Assembly (NCBI RefSeq): GCF_014217805.1
Contig: NZ_CP055156.1
Coordinates: 2,672,585 to 2,736,584 of the forward strand
Direction: 5' to 3'
Length of the DNA stretch: 64,000 nucleotides
Source of the DNA: Adhaeribacter swui
GTDB lineage: Bacteria > Bacteroidota > Bacteroidia > Cytophagales > Hymenobacteraceae
A model generated the notes under the pieces. The model searched no databases and had not been told where the DNA came from. It saw nothing but the letters and a program-made list of their open reading frames with translations. A program made the translations under genes and the position numbers. Positions 7,957 through 16,292 of the stretch are shown in pieces. How positions within the stretch are numbered: position 1 is the stretch's first letter; each line of letters starts with the position of its first letter.

Positions 7957-9207
7957 GTGAAGTCGGAAACGGAAGATACGCCTTTGTTTCATAAACCGCT
8001 GAGTCGCCGGAAATTGCTGGGCGGAGCGGCAACCGCGGCGGTAGTATTGGTACAAACTGCGGTTGGTAAAACGGTGCAGGCGGCCATACCCGAAGCCGCC
8101 GTAATACCGGACGATCCCACCAAAAAACAAGGGCCTTTACCCAGTGAATTAGGTACCCGATCGGCGTACGAGAAACCAGTTCGGAAACCTTCCGATACTT
8201 CGTCGCGCACGCCTTTGCAGGATTTGTACGGCACCATTACGCCCGCCGATTTGCATTACGAACGGCACCACGGCGGTGTGCCTACCATTAACCCCGAAGA
8301 ATACGAATTATACATTCATGGTCTGGTAGAAAAGCCCATGAAATTTACTTTATCGGATTTGAAACGCTTTCCGGCTTTTTCCCGGATTTGCTTTTTAGAG
8401 TGTTCGGGTAATTTCCGGAGTAACCCTGCCGGTAAAATTACGCCCCAGGAAATTGCCGGTTTAACCAGCCAAAGCGAATGGACCGGCGTGTTGCTTTCTA
8501 CGTTATTCCGGGAAGTAGGCATAAAACCAAATGCCACCTGGTTTCTGGCCGAAGGTTCCGATGCCGCCGTTATGACCCGCAGTATTCCGGTAAAAAAAGG
8601 CTTACAAGACGGCATGATTGCTTACGCCCAAAACGGCGAAGCTATTCGTCCGGAGCAAGGGTATCCGGCTCGCTTATTTTTGCCCGGTTGGGAAGGCAAT
8701 ACCAGCGTAAAATGGTTGCGCCGCATCGAGTTTTCGGATGCGCCGTTTATGACCCGCGAAGAAACCTCTAAATACACCGAACCCGTAAAAGACGGCAAAA
8801 TCCGGCAATTTAGTTTCGATATGGATGCCCGCTCGATTATTACTTTCCCGACTTACCCGGTGCAGGTAGAAAAAGGCTGGATTGAAATTCGTGGGATTGC
8901 CTGGAGTGGCCGGGGCAAAATTACGAAAGTAGAAGTAAGTACCGATGCCGGTAAAACTTGGCAACTCGCCCGTTTGCAGGATCCCGTGCTGGATAAAGCG
9001 CATACTTATTTCCGGCACTTGTGGCAATGGAACGGCACCGAAACCGAAATTATGAGCCGGGCCGTTGACGAAACGGGTTATACGCAACCTACCTTTAACC
9101 AATTAGTTGCCGCACGGGGCGACAATAAGGGCGGTTACCATTTTAACCCCATTACTACCTGGCTGATCCAATGGGACGGACAGGTTTTAAACAAACCGGA
9201 TAAATAA
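7957..9207 (+). CDS. Molybdopterin-dependent sulfite dehydrogenase (SoxC/SorA-like)
   Basis: 416 residues. A Tat signal (SRRKLLGGAATAAVVL, Arg17-Arg18) directs the folded Mo protein across the inner membrane. The sulfite-oxidase fold follows: the Mo-ligand cysteine lies in FLECSGN (about Cys149), and the C-terminal dimerisation domain carries EIRGIAWSGRGKI and VEVSTDAGKTW. The expected reaction is sulfite (or a protein-bound sulfane group) to sulfate, with electrons going to the cytochrome encoded just upstream. The start is GTG; no better start lies before the Tat motif. Other Sox genes (soxA, B, X, Y, Z) are absent from this window, so free sulfite oxidation is more likely than a full Sox pathway. 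Confidence 0.9.
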   Translation: MKSETEDTPLFHKPLSRRKLLGGAATAAVVLVQTAVGKTVQAAIPEAAVIPDDPTKKQGPLPSELGTRSAYEKPVRKPSDTSSRTPLQDLYGTITPADLHYERHHGGVPTINPEEYELYIHGLVEKPMKFTLSDLKRFPAFSRICFLECSGNFRSNPAGKITPQEIAGLTSQSEWTGVLLSTLFREVGIKPNATWFLAEGSDAAVMTRSIPVKKGLQDGMIAYAQNGEAIRPEQGYPARLFLPGWEGNTSVKWLRRIEFSDAPFMTREETSKYTEPVKDGKIRQFSFDMDARSIITFPTYPVQVEKGWIEIRGIAWSGRGKITKVEVSTDAGKTWQLARLQDPVLDKAHTYFRHLWQWNGTETEIMSRAVDETGYTQPTFNQLVAARGDNKGGYHFNPITTWLIQWDGQVLNKPDK

Positions 9208-9246
9208 AAAAGAGTATCTTGCCGGTACTATAGGGCAGCGTGAATT

Positions 9247-9966
9247 ATGAAGTTAGATATTTTGGTTTTTTCGGCGCATCCCGACGATGCGGAAGTAGGG
9301 TGTGGCGGTACTATTTTAAAACAAGTAGCACTCGGCGATAAGGTAGGCATGATAGATTTGACCCGCGGCGAATTAGGAACCCGGGGCTCCGCCGAAATCC
9401 GGGCGCAGGAGGCTTTAGAAGCGAAAAGGCTGCTGGGCCTGCAAGTGCGCGAAAACCTATGGATGCGGGATTGTTTTTTCGTGATCGACGAAGCCCATAC
9501 CATGCAGATCATCCGGGCGGTGCGCAAATACCGCCCCCGAATTGTGCTGGCCAACGCCCCCCACGACCGGCACCCGGATCATGGCCGGGCGTGTAAATTA
9601 GTGACCGAAGCCGCTTTTATTGCCGGCTTACCCCAAATTAAAACTGAACTGGACGGCGAACCCCAGGAAGCTTGGCGCCCCGAACTGGTGTTGCAATACA
9701 TTCAGAATACTTACATTAAACCGGATATTCTGGTGGATATTACCAATTACTGGGATTTAAAATTAGCCGCCATTCAAGCCTATCGCAGCCAGTTTTACCA
9801 CCCGGATTACAATGAGCCCGCCGTGACCTATATATCCGCCCCCGATTTTTTCCTCATTCACGAAGGCCGGGCCCGGGAATTTGGCAAATACATTAACGCC
9901 CCCTTCGCCGAAGGCTTCACCTGCCAACGTTTCTTGGGAGTAGATAATTTACAGCACCTGCGGTAG
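9247..9966 (+). CDS. bshB1: Bacillithiol biosynthesis deacetylase BshB1
   Basis: 239 residues, PIG-L/LmbE-type zinc deacetylase. The zinc motif AHPDD is at residues 10-14, followed by the BshB1-typical TRGELGTRGSAEIRAQEA, and the second metal motif HDRHPDHGRA is near 106-115. BshB1 removes the acetyl group from GlcNAc-malate in bacillithiol synthesis in the cytosol. It follows the sulfite dehydrogenase by 39 bases, so cotranscription is possible. bshA and bshC are not in the window. Confidence 0.92.
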   Translation: MKLDILVFSAHPDDAEVGCGGTILKQVALGDKVGMIDLTRGELGTRGSAEIRAQEALEAKRLLGLQVRENLWMRDCFFVIDEAHTMQIIRAVRKYRPRIVLANAPHDRHPDHGRACKLVTEAAFIAGLPQIKTELDGEPQEAWRPELVLQYIQNTYIKPDILVDITNYWDLKLAAIQAYRSQFYHPDYNEPAVTYISAPDFFLIHEGRAREFGKYINAPFAEGFTCQRFLGVDNLQHLR

Positions 9967-10030
9967 GAGAAATAATTAATTTGAAGCAAGAAGAAAATTT
10001 AAAAATACTTATTAAGTAAGGGCAAAAAAA

Positions 10031-10068
10031 GCTCCCCTCCTAAGTTTAGGAGGGGCAGGGGTGGTTGT
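10031..10068. repeat. R1 terminator-like hairpin repeat (copy f)
   Basis: CTCCCCTCCTaagtttAGGAGGGG followed by CAGGGGTGGTTGTTTT. It lies between the convergent ends of bshB1 and the minus-strand HD gene, in the orientation of copy b. Confidence 0.65.
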
Positions 10069-10177
10069 TTTAGATAAGCGCTAGAAAGCAGGAATCTGCA
10101 TTTTTGTCCGGTTACCAAATTTAAAAATGAGCTGGTTGTATGGGGCTGCTTGCGATTGAAAATTTAAAAAATCTTAT

Positions 10178-10231
10178 TCTTCAGAAGGAAACTATTTAGC
10201 TATGTAGTTCAATTGGTTCCCCCTGAATGAC
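10178..10231. repeat. R3 hairpin repeat (copy 1)
   Basis: Arms TTCAGAAGGAA and TTCCCCCTGAA enclose ACTATTTAGCTATGTAG. The ATTTAGCTA core and TCAGG/CCTGAA arms recur at 20951, 25151 and 38789. Confidence 0.6.
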
Positions 10232-10268
10232 ACCTGTATATTCAACAAAACCTTTTATTCCATAATCC

Positions 10269-10835
10269 TTAAACTATTTCTATAATGGAACTGACTATTT
10301 GATAAAGTTCCAGATTGCCTTTATCCATTTTAGTTAATATTCGTTTCTTTTCTTTCAGATACACTTTAGCAAATCCACCCCCGTGCTGAACAATGGAGGT
10401 GGTATTATCAATCAAATCAGCGTATTTAATGGTTTGGGCTTCCGGCGAGATTTCCCAAAGTCGGTTTGCTTCTAATTCTTTTCTGGCTTTTCGGTTAAAT
10501 TGAGGATAGGCGTCGGAGGTGAACACATCGGTTAATTCTTTCACCAAAAAGCAGATATAATCGCTGTCGGCATCGGTTAAGTTAATGCCGATTAAAAATT
10601 GATAAAGCTCCGCTACGGTACATTCGGTGTCTTCCAGTACATCATGGCATAAAGCCGCCATTACCATGCGGCTATCTTGGGTATACTCTTTAACCTTTAA
10701 TGCCACCCGAACCAAATGATTTACATAAGGCTCATGGGTATATTTTCGTTTTTGTTGGCCGTGCTTTTCGGTGACAAAGGCAAGCACCTTTAACTCTGTT
10801 TCGGTAAAGTTATCATTGAACGCGGCTGCCTCCAT
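10269..10835 (-). CDS. HD-domain phosphohydrolase, MESH1/SpoT-hydrolase-like
   Basis: 188 residues forming a single HD domain with no synthetase or TGS domain. The motifs are those of the RelA/SpoT hydrolase branch: KHGQQKRKY, the metal ligand in YVNHLVRVA (about His40), and CHDVLEDTECT (His64-Asp65 with the following ED). This domain-only size (~180 residues) matches small alarmone hydrolases such as MESH1, which remove the 3'-diphosphate of (p)ppGpp or dephosphorylate NADPH. The substrate is inferred from motif similarity only. It is encoded alone on the minus strand. Confidence 0.75.
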   Translation of the reverse strand: MEAAAFNDNFTETELKVLAFVTEKHGQQKRKYTHEPYVNHLVRVALKVKEYTQDSRMVMAALCHDVLEDTECTVAELYQFLIGINLTDADSDYICFLVKELTDVFTSDAYPQFNRKARKELEANRLWEISPEAQTIKYADLIDNTTSIVQHGGGFAKVYLKEKKRILTKMDKGNLELYQIVSSIIEIV

Positions 10836-11205
10836 GTTGCTGCTTGTAGTTTAGTTTTTTAAATTTATTAGGGTTTACGCTAGAATCGCACTAGCAAACA
10901 CGGATAATAGGCAATACTGGACAATACTAGTAGGTAGACTTAATGCCACCACATTGCACTGTTACACCGTAATGCTACCACAATGCCGCCGTTTCTGTCT
11001 TCACAAACGGCTTTAAAGTCTTTTCGCATATGCTATATTACAAATAGCTTAAATTCTGACCATAAATGATGATAACAGCAAAATTGCATAGGCCTTTTAA
11101 AAAATTATGGTTGTTACCAGATGTTAGTTAATTTTTTAAAATTTTAAAGTTGCACCATTTAACTTCAAAAATGAATATTTTACAAATACCAGATATACCC
11201 AAAAA
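10836..11205. other. Gene-free gap with a short hairpin
   Basis: No convincing gene is seen. It contains a 7-bp stem GCCGTTT/AAACGGC around CTGTCTTCAC (10988-11011) and an imperfect internal duplication of an AATGCnACCAC-type segment (about 10942-10985). Confidence 0.4.
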
Positions 11206-11637
11206 TCATTTTATTGAATTTTGTTTAAAAGAAAGAATATAAGTAACCATCAATTTAGCTTCTTCCAGAGAAACTTTGGGGTGCGGGCTCATGGTAGCAC
11301 TTCCCCAGGAACCTTTGCCACCGCTGATTACTTTTTGCGCCAGTAGATCTATATAAACCTGTTGTACCGGATATCTTTCCGCAATAGCCTTAAACGCCGG
11401 ACCTACCGAATCTTTGTCTTCTTTATGGCAAGTATAGCAGTCGCAGTATGCAATTAGTACTTCTCCTTGCTGGGCTGCCTCCACAGATATCGGACTACTT
11501 TCTCCGGGAATTTTCCGGATATAGTCTATTCTTCGGCGATGGTGGTCAACCTCCGGTTTATTCGGTTTATTACAGGCAATCCAACAACACAAGCTGAAAA
11601 AATACCAGCAATACTTTAGTAGTTTAGGAACCTTCAT
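11206..11637 (-). CDS. Small c-type cytochrome lipoprotein
   Basis: 143 residues from the start MKVPKLLKYCW; a start five codons upstream (11652) is possible but adds charged residues before the signal. The signal peptide ends at CCWIAC, probably lipidated at Cys22. The class I cytochrome c domain has the haem motif CYTCH (about 67-71), VGPAFKAIAERYP, GGKGSWG and the distal Met in ATMSPHP (about Met116), followed by the C-terminal helix EEAKLMVTYIL. It resembles cytochrome c-551/552-type electron carriers. It is about 1.2 kb from bshB1 and transcribed away from the peroxiredoxin. Confidence 0.82.
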   Translation of the reverse strand: MKVPKLLKYCWYFFSLCCWIACNKPNKPEVDHHRRRIDYIRKIPGESSPISVEAAQQGEVLIAYCDCYTCHKEDKDSVGPAFKAIAERYPVQQVYIDLLAQKVISGGKGSWGSATMSPHPKVSLEEAKLMVTYILSFKQNSIK

Positions 11638-11801
11638 TAATCTATCATGCACAAGTATTTTTACCCGCGTGTAATCTGTTGGTGTTGGTAAAAGTTAAAT
11701 TAAGCAATTCGGCTTGTAAATAACAGCATTATAACTTTTTACCGGGAAATAGAAGAGCGAATATTAATTTAAAATAATCTCTACTAAATCTATAGGGATT
11801 A

Positions 11802-11832
11802 TTTGTTTTTACAAGATCAACTTATATATTTG
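11802..11832 (+). promoter_or_regulatory. Bacteroidota-type promoter (TTTG-N19-TAnnTTTG)
   Basis: The -33 box TTTG is at 11802-11805 and the -7 box TATATTTG at 11825-11832, with exactly 19 bases between, matching the known Bacteroidota primary sigma factor consensus. It lies 53 bases upstream of the tRNA-like sequence and 155 bases before the peroxiredoxin ATG, so one transcript could carry both. Confidence 0.75.
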
Positions 11833-11885
11833 TCGCAGAAGGGCAGGAATTTGAGGTAGAAGCTATTTATAAGCTTAAAAAATCC

Positions 11886-11956
11886 GTCGCAGTGGCTGAG
11901 TGGCTAGGCAAAGGTTCGCCAAATCTTATACAACGGTTCGAGTCCGTTCCGCGACG
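11886..11956 (+). tRNA. Degenerate tRNA-Cys-like sequence, apparent anticodon GCC
   Basis: A 71-base cloverleaf can be drawn. The acceptor GTCGCAG/CCGCGAC has one A-C mismatch, the D arm is GCT-GAGTGGCTA-GGC, the anticodon stem is AAGGT/ATCTT, and the T arm is a perfect AACGG-TTCGAGT-CCGTT. The body closely resembles Bacteroidota tRNA-Cys (GTGGCTGAGTGGCTAGGCA, variable region ATAC). The anticodon loop reads TCGCCAA, so position 33 is C instead of the near-universal T and the apparent anticodon is GCC, not GCA; the discriminator is G and no CCA is encoded. It may be a pseudogene, a tRNA-derived leader element or an unusual tRNA. Confidence 0.5.
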
Positions 11957-11987
11957 CAAAACTATTTCTCATCTTAAACTAATAGTT

Positions 11988-12623
11988 ATGGCACTACGCA
12001 TCGGCGAAATTGCACCCGACTTTAAAGCCGAGTCTACCCAAGGAATTATTTCTTTCCACCGGTATATTCAGGACCATTGGGCCATTTTATTTTCGCATCC
12101 CAGCGATTTTACCCCGGTTTGTACTTCTGAGTTAGGCATGGTGGCCAAACTAAAAGTTGAATTTGAAAAGCGGAATACCAAAGTTTTGGGCATCAGCGCG
12201 GGCACTTTAGAATCGCACAAACGCTGGATTATTGACATTGAGGAAACGCAGGAAACTATCGTGGATTTTCCGGTTATTGCCGATCCGCACAAAAAGGTGG
12301 TACACCTGTACGACATGATTCACCCTTTTTTCAGTCATTCCGAAACCATCCGCTCGGTGTTTATCATTGACCCGGGTAAACGCATTAAGAGCATTTTAAT
12401 TTACCCGGCTAATACCGGACGTAATTTCCACGAAATTCTGCGCATGATAGATTCCCTGCAGCTAACGGAAAGTTTTAAAGTAGCTACTCCGGCCAACTGG
12501 GAGTACGGTAAAGACTGTTTTATTTTACCCGCGGTAAAAGACGAAGAATTGGCTACTACTTTCCCCAGAGGATTTAAAATATTAAAGCCTTACCTACGTA
12601 CTACGCCCCAGCCTAATTTATAG
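11988..12623 (+). CDS. 1-Cys peroxiredoxin (Prx6 family)
   Basis: 211 residues from the ATG at 11988; the frame is open further upstream but that part overlaps the tRNA-like sequence. The peroxidatic cysteine is in HPSDFTPVCTSELG (about Cys45), with the supporting Arg in the IRSVFIIDPGKRI segment. The C-terminal extension (PANWEYGKDC, then PRGFKILKPYLRTT) is typical of the Prx6/AhpC-TSA plus C-terminal domain group. It reduces hydrogen peroxide and organic peroxides in the cytosol. A leader of about 150 bases carries the tRNA-like element. Confidence 0.9.
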   Translation: MALRIGEIAPDFKAESTQGIISFHRYIQDHWAILFSHPSDFTPVCTSELGMVAKLKVEFEKRNTKVLGISAGTLESHKRWIIDIEETQETIVDFPVIADPHKKVVHLYDMIHPFFSHSETIRSVFIIDPGKRIKSILIYPANTGRNFHEILRMIDSLQLTESFKVATPANWEYGKDCFILPAVKDEELATTFPRGFKILKPYLRTTPQPNL

Positions 12624-13128
12624 CAGAAGGTCGGGACTTAGGTTAATAAAGTACCAGGGTTTAAAACCTGAAAAAATACCATCACCATAAATTTTATAAC
12701 GATATGGTAACTGTAAAAACGTTTACATTCGAGTTCCTGCTAATCGACAAGACCAGCGTAAAATTTAAAATTGTTCTTTGTTAAAAAACATTAACCTATT
12801 AACCAACTGGTTTTTGTATTTCTACTACTTAGTTATTCTATACTCTGAAGCTTACTTATTCAGCGTCTGATTTATTTAGTGTAGATACAATTAATACAAT
12901 CACAAAAAATATATAAGCCGGCAAATTAAAGTCAGTAAATTAATTTTTTAAAAAATAATGGAAAGATGCCTATGCTTAAAACAGTATAGTTAAGAAGTAC
13001 ATTTTACCCGCGAGAAGTGGTTTGCCGGTAAAAATTTAAAAAATAGCTTTCCCGATCACAAGACCTCTGGAACAGGTCAAGAATCGGGAAAGCCGGTAAT
13101 AAATTGTTCACCCAAATTTACGTATTTT
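12624..13128. other. AT-rich gap upstream of susC-like gene
   Basis: No gene is seen. A TTTG at 12777 has no matching -7 box at the right distance. The last 110 bases hold the leader hairpin listed at 13046. Confidence 0.4.
13046..13093 (+). promoter_or_regulatory. Leader hairpin upstream of susC-like gene
   Basis: An 11-bp perfect stem GCTTTCCCGAT/ATCGGGAAAGC encloses a second smaller pairing (GACCT/AGGTC). It ends 35 bases before the ATG and is not followed by a T run, so it looks like a leader structure rather than a terminator. Confidence 0.5.
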
Positions 13129-16100
13129 ATGAAAAAACTGCTACAAAAGAGTAGTAAGTTATTGCTATTGCTTGTTCTTTCCGAATCTTCTTTAGCCCAT
13201 ACGGCTGATTTTCATTCTCCTCCGCGTATTAGTAAAATTTTAGTAAAACCGAAAAGTTTAGTTTCTGAAAACATTTCCGGGAAAGTTGTAACGGATTCCG
13301 GGGAGCCTTTAATTGGGGTTTCGGTGTTGGTTAAAAATACCAATATGGGTACTACTACTGCTGCAGATGGCACTTTTCAATTAGCCGTTCCGAATTCTAC
13401 CGATGTGTTGGTTTTCTCTTTTATCGGCTACGTAACCAAAGAAATTCCGTTAAAAAATCAGAAAACGTTACAGGTAACCTTGCAGGAAGATGCCAAAGCT
13501 TTAAACGAGGTGGTAGTGGTAGGTTATGGCACCCAAAGCCGGAAAAGTCTGGTGGGTTCTATTGCTACGATTAATGCCCAGGAGACCAAGCAAATTCCGG
13601 TGGCCAGTTTCGATGCGCAGTTGCAGGGACGGGCACCCGGTATACAGGTAAATACGTTTTCTGGTACGCCCGGCGAAGGCGTAAAAGTGCAAATAAGAGG
13701 TACCGCTTCTATTAATGCTAGCAACGACCCTTTGTATGTCATTGATGGGGTACTGGTAAATAATAATTCGCTGGCTTCTATTGATTTAGGTAATAAAAAA
13801 ACTTCTCCCTTAGCCGACATCAACCCCGCCGATATTGAAAGCATCGAAGTGCTAAAAGATGCCAGCGCCATTGCTATTTACGGGTCACGGGGAGCTAACG
13901 GGGTTATTTTGGTTACTACCAAACGCGGCGAATACAACGCCAGCAAAACCCGCTACAACCTGGATGTTTCGCAGGGCTGGCAACAAGCCGATAAAAGCCG
14001 AATTTGGGAATTAACTACCGGTCCGGAACATGCTCTACTTGTGAATGAACAATGGATAAACTCCGGGATTGATAATCCGGCTTTAAATCAGACGTTTGCT
14101 AACCGGCCTTTCCGGCCTAAAGATGAAGTAATTAACGGAGTGCCTGGTCGGGGCACGCCCGAAGAGCAGCAAACCTACGATCGGCTGAGCCGGGTTTTCC
14201 GGACGGCTCAAACCCGGAATTACGATTTAAATGTTCAGGGCGGCAGCGAAAATATCCGGTACAACCTGGGCGCTGGTTACACCAACCAGGAAGGAATTTT
14301 AAAACCGGCTAAATTCGAACGGGCCAGCTTTAAATTAAATTTCGATACCAAACTTAGCCGCAAAATAACTTTTAGTTCCAGCAATGGGGCTTACCGCTCG
14401 TTCCGACAACAAGTAAGAGGTGGCGCTGGACAACAGGCCGGGCATTTACTAGCGGCCTTGCATCATCCCACTTACCTGCCCTTAACCAATCCGGATGGCA
14501 CCCCCGCCCGCGGCTCCATTTACGAAAACATCGATAACTTAACCAATACCGATATCACCAATATTTCTACCCGCAGTTTGCGGTACATTGGTAACCAGTA
14601 CGTAGAAGTATCTATTCTACCAAACCTGCGCTTTAGAACGTCGGTAGGCCTGGATTATAACCATTACAACGAGCGCGAATTTTTTAACGACCAAACCATT
14701 ATCGGGGGAGCACCAAACCCACCCGGCTACGTAAACGAGGTTTTTACGAATCTAACTTTACTGCAAAATGAGCAGACATTAACCTATAATTTAGATTTAG
14801 GCCCCAAGCACGCCATTACCGCCCTGCTTGGGAATAGTATTCAAAGCAGCACGCAACAGGTAGCAGCCCAAACCGGCTCGGGTTTCCCGAACAACTCTTT
14901 TCAGCAAATATCCGCGGCCTCTATTCGTACCTCGGAGCAACGGAAATCGCAGTCTACCATTGCTTCTTTCTTCGGCCGAATTAATTATAGCTACGACGAT
15001 AAATACTTCCTGGAAGGCTCTTTGCGCGCCGATGGTTCTTCGAAATTCGGGGTAAATAACCGCTGGGGCTACTTCCCCGGAATAGGCGCTTCGTGGCGCC
15101 TGAAACAAGAAGATTTTCTGCAAGGAATAAACCAACTTTCCGAATTAAAGCTGCGCGTTAGCGCCGGGGCAGCCGGTAACCAAAACGGGATTAACGATTA
15201 TGCCGCTCGCGGCTTATGGGCCGGAAATGCCTCGTACCCGGATAATTTAACCAGTGGACCAAAAGCGGGCATTACCCCCTCGCAACTCGAAAACCCGGAT
15301 TTAAAATGGGAAAAAACCACTACGTATAACGTCGGGCTAGATTTAGGATTATTCGATAACCGGTTGTTCGTGAATGTAGATGCTTATTACAAATACACTA
15401 CCGATGCGCTATTGTATTTGCCGGTTCCTTCAGCTACGGGTTATGGCAGTACTTTGGCCAATGCCGGCGAAGTGAGCAATAAAGGTATTGAATTGGGCAT
15501 TTCAACGGTAAATATTCAAGGAAAAGGCGATGGTTTTAGCTGGACCTCCAATTTTAATTTCGCCCGCAATGTAAACCGCGCCGAAAAATTAGTAAGTCCG
15601 ATTACTTTTGAAGCCCGTGAATACCGCAGAACCCAGGAAGGCGCTGCTTTGGGTAGTTTCTGGTTGTACAAACAACTTTACGTGGACCCCGAAACTGGTA
15701 ATGCTGTTTTTGATGATGTAGATAAAGATGGCAAATTAACCCAAGCCGACCGGCAATTACTGGGCAATCTAATTCCGAAATTCTACGGCGGATTTACTAA
15801 TAATTTTTCTTACAAAGGGTTTGATGTAAACGTTTTATTCACTTACCAATACGGTAACTCGGTATTTAACTTTAACAAGTATATTCTGGAAGGCGGCGGC
15901 ACCCGCGATGCTTCCCGGGCTATCCTGAAAAGCCAGCTGGACCGTTGGCAAAAGCCCGGCGATAAAACCAATACTCCCCGGGTTACCAGCGTGGGTAATA
16001 ATTACAACATCGAGCAAAACAGCCGTTACCTGGAAGATGGCTCTTTTATCCGGCTAAAATCTGTTTCGGTGGGGTATACCTTGCCCACTAGTTTCACTTC

Positions 16101-16281
16101 CCGGTTAAAATTAAACAAAGTACGCTTGTACGCCTTAGGCACCAACCTCTGGATTGCCACCAAATACACCGGAGCCGACCCAGAATCGTCGGGTAGCGCA
16201 GGGCAAAACCTCGACGGCTTAGATACCGCTACTCCGCCGCAACCCCGAGGTTTACAATTCGGCGCTAACCTCTCTTTTTAA
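13129..16281 (+). CDS. SusC/RagA-family TonB-dependent outer-membrane receptor
   Basis: 1050 residues. A signal peptide covers about residues 1-25. A carboxypeptidase-regulatory-like domain follows (ISGKVVTDSGEPLIGVSVLV to about residue 120), then the SusC signature LNEVVVVGYGTQ, a plug domain (LQGRAPGIQV, PLYVIDGV, IEVLKDASAIAIYGSRGANGVILVTTK) and a large beta-barrel ending in LQFGANLSF. SusC proteins import oligosaccharides or other large nutrients across the outer membrane with a SusD lid. The susD-like gene follows 11 bases later. No glycoside hydrolase or sulfatase is adjacent, so the substrate is open. Confidence 0.93.
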   Translation: MKKLLQKSSKLLLLLVLSESSLAHTADFHSPPRISKILVKPKSLVSENISGKVVTDSGEPLIGVSVLVKNTNMGTTTAADGTFQLAVPNSTDVLVFSFIGYVTKEIPLKNQKTLQVTLQEDAKALNEVVVVGYGTQSRKSLVGSIATINAQETKQIPVASFDAQLQGRAPGIQVNTFSGTPGEGVKVQIRGTASINASNDPLYVIDGVLVNNNSLASIDLGNKKTSPLADINPADIESIEVLKDASAIAIYGSRGANGVILVTTKRGEYNASKTRYNLDVSQGWQQADKSRIWELTTGPEHALLVNEQWINSGIDNPALNQTFANRPFRPKDEVINGVPGRGTPEEQQTYDRLSRVFRTAQTRNYDLNVQGGSENIRYNLGAGYTNQEGILKPAKFERASFKLNFDTKLSRKITFSSSNGAYRSFRQQVRGGAGQQAGHLLAALHHPTYLPLTNPDGTPARGSIYENIDNLTNTDITNISTRSLRYIGNQYVEVSILPNLRFRTSVGLDYNHYNEREFFNDQTIIGGAPNPPGYVNEVFTNLTLLQNEQTLTYNLDLGPKHAITALLGNSIQSSTQQVAAQTGSGFPNNSFQQISAASIRTSEQRKSQSTIASFFGRINYSYDDKYFLEGSLRADGSSKFGVNNRWGYFPGIGASWRLKQEDFLQGINQLSELKLRVSAGAAGNQNGINDYAARGLWAGNASYPDNLTSGPKAGITPSQLENPDLKWEKTTTYNVGLDLGLFDNRLFVNVDAYYKYTTDALLYLPVPSATGYGSTLANAGEVSNKGIELGISTVNIQGKGDGFSWTSNFNFARNVNRAEKLVSPITFEAREYRRTQEGAALGSFWLYKQLYVDPETGNAVFDDVDKDGKLTQADRQLLGNLIPKFYGGFTNNFSYKGFDVNVLFTYQYGNSVFNFNKYILEGGGTRDASRAILKSQLDRWQKPGDKTNTPRVTSVGNNYNIEQNSRYLEDGSFIRLKSVSVGYTLPTSFTSRLKLNKVRLYALGTNLWIATKYTGADPESSGSAGQNLDGLDTATPPQPRGLQFGANLSF

Positions 16282-16292
16282 AATTTACAATC

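Noticed and set aside
11892-11987. N-terminal extension of the peroxiredoxin frame
   Set aside because: It overlaps the tRNA-like sequence and adds residues not found in the family; the ATG at 11988 gives the standard N-terminus.
12777-12830. TTTG at 12777 as a -33 box for the first susC-like gene
   Set aside because: No TAnnTTTG follows at 19 bases or close to it.
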